From contig DJSA01000019.1 in assembly GCA_002438905.1 (NCBI GenBank), positions 1-5,912 on the forward strand: a DNA stretch of 5,912 nt, written 5' to 3'. A model generated the notes under the pieces. It had not been told where the DNA came from. It saw only the letters and a list, made by a program, of their open reading frames with translations, and searched no databases. The translations under genes were made by a program, and so were the position numbers. The DNA comes from Bacteroidales bacterium UBA6346 (GTDB lineage: Bacteria; Bacteroidota; Bacteroidia; Bacteroidales; UBA932). Of the stretch, positions 1 through 5,096 are shown piece by piece (within the stretch, counting starts at the first letter, position 1; each line of letters starts with the position of its first letter).

Positions 1-139
1 AAAATAAGTTGCATCAGATTTGTCTTTGATTTTCGAGTATAGATTTCTTTTGGAAGAAGGAGTGTACTGGACGTACACGACTGATGAGAAAAGGAATATA
101 GACCGAAAAGAATGGGAAAAATGATGCAGGTTATTTTTT
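1..139. repeat. Long imperfect inverted repeat (bulged hairpin)
   Basis: Two arms fold back around a 5-base loop at 68-72. The tip is GTGTAC (62-67) with GTACAC (73-78). Further out, 43-51 pairs with 89-97 (one G-U), 38-40 with 98-100, and 30-34 with 105-109. The base is 1-16 with 122-137: 14 Watson-Crick pairs, one G-U and one mismatch, including GCATCA against TGATGC. A T-rich run follows the right arm (134-139), and the opposite strand has a T-rich run at the left arm's end. It begins about 30 bases past the uraA stop, so it could act as a 3'-end structure or terminator on either strand. Its size, far beyond a simple terminator, and its patchy symmetry suggest a dispersed repeat element or a structured RNA. 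The left boundary may lie outside the window, and no second copy occurs here. Confidence 0.75.
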
Positions 140-166
140 GAAGGTTTCTAAATAATCCCTTTGAGA

Positions 167-1537
167 TTACTCTTCAGTAACTCTGTTGGTATTAGCATCG
201 AAGTTCACCGCTGTATCCCCCTGCGGGTCTTTCCCGAACTCATAGTCCTTGCCCGGAAGTATCGCGTTGAGGACGATCCCGACGAGAGCCGCAACCGCAA
301 GCGCGGAGAGTTTCGTGAATCCGAGGTCTATGCTGCCGCCCGGGATGCCGTAGTTGATGCCGATGCCGAGCACGAGGATTATAGCCGCGATGATGACGTT
401 GCGTGATGCCGTGAAATCTACCTTGTTCTCAACGACGTTGCGCACGCCGACCGCCGAAATCATTCCGTAGAGAATCAGCGAAACTCCGCCGATTGTCGCC
501 GCCGGCATCGCGCTTATGAGAGCCGAGAACTTCGGGCAGAAAGAGAAGAGGATTGCGAAGCCTGCTGCGATTCTGATGACACGTGGGTCATACACCCTCG
601 TGAGGTTGAGCACGCCGGTATTCTCTCCGTATGTCGTGTTTGCGGGCGCTCCGAAAAGGGAGGCGATCATCGTCGCCAGACCATCTCCTATGAGCGTACG
701 GTGCAGCCCCGGATTTTCCAGGTAATTCTTGCCCGTCGTCGAGGATATGGCGCACATGTCACCGATGTGTTCAATCATGGTGGCGAGCGCAATTGGCATG
801 ATTGTGATGATTGCGCTGGTGAGGAGTTCCCAGTTTTTGGTGTCGGTTACGGCTATGACCGTGCTGTCCCGGTGAATAGGGAGACCTATCCATGCGGCTT
901 CCTTAACGGTCGTGAAGTCGACAAGTCCGCAGCATGCCGCCACGATGTAGGAACCGAAGACTCCGAGAAGGATCGGGATTATGCGGATCATTCCGCGTCC
1001 CCAGATGTTGCAGACCACGATGATTGCAATCGCGAGCAGCGCAATCCACCAGTTGGACTGGCAGTTTTGTATTGCCGAACCTGACAGAATGAGCCCGATG
1101 CAGATGATGATAGGACCTGTAACGACCGGAGGGAAGAATTTCATGACCCTTTTTGCTCCGAAAGCCGCGAAAAGCCCGGCAAGTATGAAATATAAAAAAC
1201 CTGCACAGGCAACGCCGATGCAGGCATAAGGCAGTGATTGTTCAGCCGAAAGTCCGAATTCGCCTCCCATTTCCACTACAGAGAGGTAACCTCCTATGAA
1301 TGCGAACGAGGAACCGAGGAATGCGGGTACTTGGAACTTTGTGATGAGATGGAAGATGAGAGTGCCGATTCCTGCGAAGAGGAGGGTGGTGGAGACGGGC
1401 AGGCCTGTGATTGCAGGCACTAGGACGGTTGCGCCGAACATCGCGAACATGTGCTGTAAGCCGAGAGTGAGCATCTTCGGCATGCCCAACGTCCTTGCAT
1501 CATAAACCGGTTGTTGGTGGGTCTGTGATTTTGACAT
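167..1537 (-). CDS. uraA: Uracil permease (NCS2 uracil:H+ symporter)
   Basis: This inner-membrane transporter imports uracil with protons for pyrimidine salvage. The 456-residue protein is close to the family's usual 430-450 and is almost entirely hydrophobic, consistent with the 14-segment NCS2 fold. Visible family marks are LQHMFAMFG (27-35, with the His equivalent to E. coli His24), GSSFAF (75-80), QNCQSNWW (157-164), EHIGD (256-260) and YGENTGV (303-309). Glu256 and Glu305 match the substrate-binding glutamates of E. coli UraA (Glu241, Glu290). The charged tail after about residue 428 is hydrophilic. The ATG at 1537 follows a good promoter by about 23 bases; Met19 is the only close alternative. 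No pyrimidine salvage enzyme is adjacent, so it appears to be monocistronic. Specificity for uracil over xanthine rests on overall resemblance to UraA; other nucleobases cannot be strictly excluded. Confidence 0.93.
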   Translation of the reverse strand: MSKSQTHQQPVYDARTLGMPKMLTLGLQHMFAMFGATVLVPAITGLPVSTTLLFAGIGTLIFHLITKFQVPAFLGSSFAFIGGYLSVVEMGGEFGLSAEQSLPYACIGVACAGFLYFILAGLFAAFGAKRVMKFFPPVVTGPIIICIGLILSGSAIQNCQSNWWIALLAIAIIVVCNIWGRGMIRIIPILLGVFGSYIVAACCGLVDFTTVKEAAWIGLPIHRDSTVIAVTDTKNWELLTSAIITIMPIALATMIEHIGDMCAISSTTGKNYLENPGLHRTLIGDGLATMIASLFGAPANTTYGENTGVLNLTRVYDPRVIRIAAGFAILFSFCPKFSALISAMPAATIGGVSLILYGMISAVGVRNVVENKVDFTASRNVIIAAIILVLGIGINYGIPGGSIDLGFTKLSALAVAALVGIVLNAILPGKDYEFGKDPQGDTAVNFDANTNRVTEE

Positions 1538-1565
1538 AGAAAAGATGAATTTACTAACCGGGCTG

Positions 1566-1596
1566 CAAATCTATGCACAATTTTCGGTTCTGCAAA
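1566..1596 (-). promoter_or_regulatory. Bacteroidota-type promoter of uraA
   Basis: Read on the minus strand, TTTG (1596-1593) is followed by a 19-base spacer and TAGATTTG (1573-1566), an exact match to the -33/-7 consensus known for Bacteroides primary sigma factor promoters. Transcription should start near 1560, giving a leader of about 23 bases with no Shine-Dalgarno sequence and no visible riboswitch. Confidence 0.7.
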
Positions 1597-1728
1597 ATAA
1601 ACTTCTCGGATTGTGCGTAACAATTTATTAACACCCTATGTTGATAAAAACATGCCATACAGGCCAATCTTTTGATGATTACGGAGATATGGGAAGACTA
1701 GGACACCCAAATGACTGCCAAAATGAAA

Positions 1729-1761
1729 GCGCCGAAAATGCGCCGAAAAAATAATTTTCGG
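1729..1761. repeat. 11-base direct repeat plus inverted repeat at the SulP -33 region
   Basis: GCGCCGAAAA occurs at 1729-1738 and again at 1740-1749, a spacing of 11 bases (about one helical turn). The second copy's CCGAAAA (1743-1749) forms a 7-base inverted repeat with TTTTCGG (1755-1761) across a 5-base gap. The right arm covers the predicted -33 element of the SulP promoter, a position suited to a repressor or activator site. The function is inferred; only the symmetry is seen. Confidence 0.45.
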
Positions 1762-1787
1762 AATATGGAAATGATGTTGTATCTTTG
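1757..1787 (+). promoter_or_regulatory. Bacteroidota-type promoter of the SulP gene
   Basis: TATCTTTG at 1780-1787 is an exact match to the -7 consensus TAnnTTTG. A -33-like TTCG (consensus TTTG, 3 of 4) sits 19 bases upstream at 1757-1760. Transcription would start near 1793, leaving a leader of about 100 bases before the SulP start codon. That leader holds the 17-base tandem repeat and the T-tailed hairpin. Confidence 0.6.
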
Positions 1788-1807
1788 CTGTCCTTTTCGA
1801 AGGTTTC

Positions 1808-1841
1808 TTTGTTAGTGATATTATTTTGTTAGTGGTATTAT
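1808..1841 (+). repeat. 17-base tandem direct repeat in the SulP leader
   Basis: Two adjoining 17-base units, TTTGTTAGTGATATTAT (1808-1824) and TTTGTTAGTGGTATTAT (1825-1841), differ at one base. They lie just downstream of the predicted transcription start. Neither unit provides a further TAnnTTTG promoter at the right spacing. They could be paired protein-binding sites on DNA or leader RNA, or a simple slippage duplication. Confidence 0.6.
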
Positions 1842-1855
1842 ATAGTGTTTAACGC

Positions 1856-1884
1856 GCGGCTTATGGAAAGCCGCAATTTTTTTT
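1856..1884 (+). terminator. Terminator-like hairpin (possible attenuator) before the SulP gene
   Basis: GCGGCTT (1856-1862) and AAGCCGC (1868-1874) form a perfect 7-base stem around the loop ATGGA. After two A bases comes a run of eight T (1877-1884). This is the form of an intrinsic terminator, yet it lies inside the predicted SulP leader, ending 7 bases before the ATG. It would either end transcription early, as an attenuator or the end of a short leader RNA, or occlude ribosome entry. No clear alternative antiterminator pairing is visible upstream. Confidence 0.6.
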
Positions 1885-1895
1885 GTGTTCAATGA
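1863..1895 (+). other. Possible 10-codon leader peptide overlapping the SulP start
   Basis: An ATG in the hairpin loop opens a frame coding for MESRNFFCVQ and ending in TGA. The stop overlaps the SulP start codon as ATGA, an arrangement typical of translational coupling. A ribosome on this frame would cover the 3' arm of the hairpin and the T tract. So short a frame, partly coded by the T run, can arise by chance, and it has no Shine-Dalgarno sequence. This is a hypothesis rather than a called gene. Confidence 0.2.
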
Positions 1896-3616
1896 AGTAC
1901 ACAAGGGTATTCCGTCCTAAATTCTTTCATCTTTTTCAAAAAGGACGGTACAGCAAGGAGAGGTTTGTCTCCGATCTCATCGCGGGAATAATCGTCGGAA
2001 TCATCGCCCTTCCGCTCGCAATCGCATTCGGAATCGCCAGCGGTGTGACTCCTCAGCAGGGGCTCATCACGGCAATAGTGGCGGGATTCCTGATTTCTGT
2101 CTTCGGCGGTTCGCGCTTTCTCATCGGAGGCCCGACGGGAGCGTTCATCGTCATTGTCGCAGGCATCGTCGCGCAGTACGGGATGGCCGGGCTTACGGTC
2201 GCCACGATTATGGCCGGAGTGATACTTGTCGTGATGGGATTCTGCAGGCTCGGGACCATATTTCATTTCATACCATATCCTATAGTCGTCGGATTCACCA
2301 GCGGCATCGCGCTGACGATATTCTCTACACAGATGAAGGATTTCTTCGGACTTACGGATGTGGCGGTGCCGGCCGGATTTGTGCCTGAATGGATTTGCTA
2401 TTTTCAGAATATATCTAATATAAATTGGGTGGAAACGGCTCTCAGTGCCGGATGCCTCATCGCCATCATCCTTTGGAACCGCTTCGGCAGCCGGAGGATC
2501 CCTGGGGCGCTGATTGCCCTGATTCTCGGAACAGCCGCCTCCGTGCTCCTGAGCAGATTCTGCGGAATCGAGTTCGCGACAATAGGCTCAAAGTTTCCGG
2601 AACTAGCAAACGGGATTCCGCTTCCGAAGCCAACCATGCCTAATTTGAGTTTTGATGATGTCAAGAACTTGGTTTCACCGGCGTTTACCATCGCAATACT
2701 CTGCGCCATAGAGTCGCTTCTCGCCGCGATGGTTGCGGATGGCGTCACTGGAAAGCAGCATGACTCGAACACAGAGTTGATCGGTCAAGGAATAGCCAAC
2801 ATCATCACTCCTCTCTTCGGTGGCATTCCGGCTACGGGCGCGCTTGCAAGGACGATGGCAAGCATCAATAATGGTGCGAGAACCTCAGTCGCGGGAATTG
2901 TGCACTCGGTAGTCCTGCTTCTCATCTACCTCTTCCTTATGCCCTATGCGGTCTATATCCCGCTCGCCTGTCTTGCGTCCATACTTGTAATTGTCGCCTA
3001 CAACATGAGCGAGTGGCGCACGTTCCGCTATCTTCTCAAGGGAGATTCTCCCGATGTCGCTGTTCTTTTGATTACGTTCTTCCTCACCGTCATCGTTGAC
3101 CTTACCGTAGCAATCGAGGTTGGCGTTTTGCTCGCGATTGTGCTGTTTGTTCGCCGAATGATGCAGACTTCGAGCATTGAGGTTCTTGATCAGGCGAAGC
3201 TTGCCGCTACCGAGGATGATGAGAAGGCGAATCTTGAGGATACGGAATACCTTGACGTGCATAAGGGCGTGGAGGTGTATGAGATCAACGGTCCGTATTT
3301 CTTTGGCCTTGCTGCGCAGTCGGAAGAGTTTGAGCAGAGGAATAAAGCTGACACCTGCGTGAAGATCATCCGCATGAGAAAGGTTCCATTCATCGACTCG
3401 ACCGGTGTCAGGAATTTGAGGAATATCTGTGACATGGCGCGTAAAAGGGGAGTACAAGTGATCCTTTCCGGCGTCCAGCCGCGAGTCATGCGCACTCTCA
3501 AGAAATTCGGTGTCGACAAGGAACTGGGCCGCGATAACATCTTCGACCACATCATACCCGCCCTTGCATATGCCAATTCCATAGCAGATCACGAGTCTGA
3601 AAAACAGCGCGGTTAG
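1892..3616 (+). CDS. SulP/SLC26-family anion transporter with STAS domain
   Basis: This inner-membrane anion transporter is 574 residues from the ATG, close to the family's usual 550-600. A TTG three codons earlier is less likely. The transmembrane domain spans about residues 25-420 and carries the family signatures PLAIAFGIASG (41-51), IGGPTGAFIVIV (78-89) and the long conserved stretch 272-330 beginning AIESLLAAMVADG. A linker rich in acidic residues (about 430-455) leads to a cytoplasmic STAS domain (about 456-560) with the IDSTG motif (501-505), which matches the phosphorylatable loop of anti-sigma-factor antagonists. The 272-330 stretch resembles E. coli DauA (YchM), a C4-dicarboxylate transporter. 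Other members carry sulfate or bicarbonate, so the substrate is open. No sulfate-assimilation or carbonic anhydrase gene adjoins it. Expression may be controlled by the hairpin leader. The stop overlaps the convergent neighbour. Confidence 0.92.
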   Translation: MKYTRVFRPKFFHLFQKGRYSKERFVSDLIAGIIVGIIALPLAIAFGIASGVTPQQGLITAIVAGFLISVFGGSRFLIGGPTGAFIVIVAGIVAQYGMAGLTVATIMAGVILVVMGFCRLGTIFHFIPYPIVVGFTSGIALTIFSTQMKDFFGLTDVAVPAGFVPEWICYFQNISNINWVETALSAGCLIAIILWNRFGSRRIPGALIALILGTAASVLLSRFCGIEFATIGSKFPELANGIPLPKPTMPNLSFDDVKNLVSPAFTIAILCAIESLLAAMVADGVTGKQHDSNTELIGQGIANIITPLFGGIPATGALARTMASINNGARTSVAGIVHSVVLLLIYLFLMPYAVYIPLACLASILVIVAYNMSEWRTFRYLLKGDSPDVAVLLITFFLTVIVDLTVAIEVGVLLAIVLFVRRMMQTSSIEVLDQAKLAATEDDEKANLEDTEYLDVHKGVEVYEINGPYFFGLAAQSEEFEQRNKADTCVKIIRMRKVPFIDSTGVRNLRNICDMARKRGVQVILSGVQPRVMRTLKKFGVDKELGRDNIFDHIIPALAYANSIADHESEKQRG

Positions 3617-4818
3617 GATTTGTGGTGCAACTTTGCCCTTTCAAAAAGTCCGGACAGTCTGAAAATCCAATAGATCAGGGCGATAGCGGCAGCGGCACCT
3701 CCTGCAAATCCTATGTATTTCAGAGACATGTGTGTGCACACAAGCCCCCCTGCGAATGAGCCGCAGCCTATTCCAAGGTTGAATATTCCCGAGAATATCG
3801 ACATTGCCACGGCGGTGGATTCAGGTCGGTCGGAGGTGAGGCTGATGACTTCGTCCTGCATTGAGACATTATAGGCCGTGCCCGCGATGCCCCACAATAT
3901 GCAAAGTCCTATCATGAACCATTTGCTGAATGACAGCGGGTAGAAGAGCATGAGACTCGCCGTGAGGGCGATCATCACGAGCGTTATGAATCTACTGCTG
4001 TTTGCGGTGTAGAACTTTGAAAATAGGAAACTTCCGACCAGTCCCGCGCCTCCGAATATCATGAGTGCTGCCGTCACGAGGTCATCGGACAGACCGGCAA
4101 CTTGTTTCATGAACGGTTCTATGTAGCTGTAGCATGTGTAATATGAACCGGCGAAGAGTGCCGTGAAGAGAAACAGACCGCTGAGTGCCCTATTCATGAA
4201 GATTTCCGGAAGCCTCCCCATAGAGAATCCTCCATCGCTCTGGATTCGTGGCAGCACGACCAGAAGGTAGGCGAATGTCACGAATGCGAAGATTCCGATG
4301 CTGAGAAATGTCATCCTCCATCCTATGTGCAGGCCGATTACGCGACCTATCGGCATCCCAAGAATCATCGCGATGGACGAGCCAGTGATAATCATGCTGA
4401 GCGCGAGGGGACGGTGTTCGGCGGAGACGATTTTTACGGCGACTGGCGAAGCTATCGACCAGAATATGGAGTGGGTGCACGCCACTCCGATTCTTGAGGC
4501 CATCAGCATCCAATAGTTTACTGAAAGAAACGACATGATCTGAAATGCCGAGAAACATCCGAGAAGGCAGAGCATCAATCTTCTGAGTTCCATCCTCGAT
4601 GCGAGTATCATAAGCGGTAGTGACAGTAGCATCACCACCCACGCATACACCGAAATGAGCAATCCTGCTTGAGCTTCATTCATACTGAAGTCCGAGGCTA
4701 TATCGCTAAGAAGTCCGATTGGGATGAATTCCGAAGTGTTGAAGATAAAGGCCGAGCACGTTAGCCCTACAAGCGGAAGCCATGCCTTGATCGGCATGCG
4801 TCCATTGTTACTTTCCAT
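3613..4818 (-). CDS. SotB-like MFS efflux transporter
   Basis: This 12-segment major facilitator protein probably exports small solutes through the inner membrane. The start chosen is the ATG at 4818, giving 401 residues against 396 for E. coli SotB (YdeA), a sugar exporter. A longer frame from a TTG at 4950 runs through the tRNA and is rejected. An ATG seven codons further in is possible. Shared SotB features include AFIFNTSEFIPIGLLSDI (23-40), SVYAWVVMLLSLPLM (56-70), SRIGVACTHSIFWSI (108-122), the motif C-like TM5 segment 146-162 with LGMPIGRVIG, YTCYSYIEPF (227-236) and FSGIFNLGIGCGS (342-354). The hydrophilic break near 190-205 separates the two six-helix halves. The real substrate (sugars, drugs, amino-acid derivatives) cannot be read from sequence. 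It lies 25 bases after tRNA-Leu with no terminator between, so it may be transcribed from the tRNA promoter. Confidence 0.88.
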   Translation of the reverse strand: MESNNGRMPIKAWLPLVGLTCSAFIFNTSEFIPIGLLSDIASDFSMNEAQAGLLISVYAWVVMLLSLPLMILASRMELRRLMLCLLGCFSAFQIMSFLSVNYWMLMASRIGVACTHSIFWSIASPVAVKIVSAEHRPLALSMIITGSSIAMILGMPIGRVIGLHIGWRMTFLSIGIFAFVTFAYLLVVLPRIQSDGGFSMGRLPEIFMNRALSGLFLFTALFAGSYYTCYSYIEPFMKQVAGLSDDLVTAALMIFGGAGLVGSFLFSKFYTANSSRFITLVMIALTASLMLFYPLSFSKWFMIGLCILWGIAGTAYNVSMQDEVISLTSDRPESTAVAMSIFSGIFNLGIGCGSFAGGLVCTHMSLKYIGFAGGAAAAIALIYWIFRLSGLFERAKLHHKS

Positions 4819-4843
4819 ATTAATAACACTCACTGCTTTCTTG

Positions 4844-4925
4844 TGCGGGCGAAGGGACTCGAACCCATACGCCTTCCGGCACCAGATCCTAAGTCTGGCT
4901 TGGCTACCAATTACAACACGCCCGC
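4844..4925 (-). tRNA. tRNA-Leu (anticodon UAG)
   Basis: The 82-base class II tRNA has a perfect 7-base acceptor stem, GCGGGCG with CGCCCGC, and discriminator A at 4844. Its anticodon stem CCAGA/TCTGG encloses loop CTTAGGA, giving anticodon TAG at 4891-4889, which reads CUN leucine codons. The long variable arm (GCC-GGAA-GGC) is the mark of leucine and serine tRNAs. The D loop has the usual GG, and the T loop is TTCGAGT. The T stem has one T-T mismatch (50:64). The CCA end is not encoded; ACA follows, so it must be added enzymatically. Confidence 0.96.
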
Positions 4926-4947
4926 AACGCTGCCCCGAAAAGGACTG

Positions 4948-4978
4948 CAAAGTTACTCATATATTTTAAATATACAAA
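4948..4978 (-). promoter_or_regulatory. Bacteroidota-type promoter of tRNA-Leu (and possibly the efflux gene)
   Basis: On the minus strand, TTTG (4978-4975), a 19-base spacer and TAACTTTG (4955-4948) match the -33/-7 consensus exactly. Transcription would begin near 4942, giving a tRNA precursor with a 5' leader of about 17 bases. The promoter lies between the pckA terminator and the tRNA, so the tRNA has an independent start. Confidence 0.7.
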
Positions 4979-4996
4979 TCCTTATCCGCCTCAAAC

Positions 4997-5033
4997 AAAA
5001 AAAAGGTTGGCCAGGTTTTTTTCCTAACCAACC
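4997..5033 (-). terminator. Intrinsic terminator of pckA
   Basis: As minus-strand RNA, GGUUGGUUAGG (5033-5023) pairs along all 11 positions, including two U-G pairs, with CCUGGCCAACC (5015-5005) around an A7 loop. Eight U bases follow (5004-4997). On the plus strand the two wobble positions become C-A mismatches, so the structure is oriented for pckA, whose stop codon is about 65 bases upstream. Confidence 0.85.
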
Positions 5034-5040
5034 AAATATC

Positions 5041-5086
5041 GAAATTTAAAAATTTCAAGAAATTATCTCAGAAAAAGTATCTGAGA
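5041..5086 (-). other. Two hairpins in the pckA 3' untranslated region
   Basis: Between the pckA stop and its terminator, TCTCAG and CTGAGA pair (5066-5071 with 5081-5086, 9-base loop). Next, GAAATTT and AAATTTC pair (5041-5047 with 5050-5056). Neither has a T tract long enough to terminate alone. They may stabilise the message 3' end; this role is inferred. Confidence 0.45.
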
Positions 5087-5096
5087 GAAAGCCTGC

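Noticed and set aside
135..149. A near-identical 15-base match between 135-149 and 1794-1808 (both ending GAAGGTTTCT), suggesting a second copy of the left-edge repeat
   Set aside because: The match does not extend into the hairpin arms, and one such 14-of-15 match is about what chance gives in a window this size.
701..1084. A 127-residue plus-strand frame inside uraA
   Set aside because: It is antisense to conserved transmembrane segments of UraA, is rich in Asp, Arg and His from complementing hydrophobic codons, and resembles no known protein.
1883..1891. TTG at 1883 as the SulP start
   Set aside because: It falls in the T tract of the hairpin and adds only three unconserved residues; the ATG at 1892 is preferred.
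2885..3592. A 235-residue open frame on the minus strand inside the SulP gene
   Set aside because: It lies wholly antisense to a well-supported gene, has polar low-complexity composition and no recognisable domain, so it is a codon-bias shadow.
3647..3654. The 8-base palindrome GTCCGGAC downstream of the SulP stop as a possible terminator
   Set aside because: It has no loop and no T tract and lies within the efflux coding sequence, so it cannot form a normal terminator.
4819..4950. N-terminal extension of the efflux protein by 44 residues from a TTG at 4950
   Set aside because: The extension translates the tRNA-Leu gene and has no family similarity. Starting at 4818 gives a length and N-terminus that match SotB.
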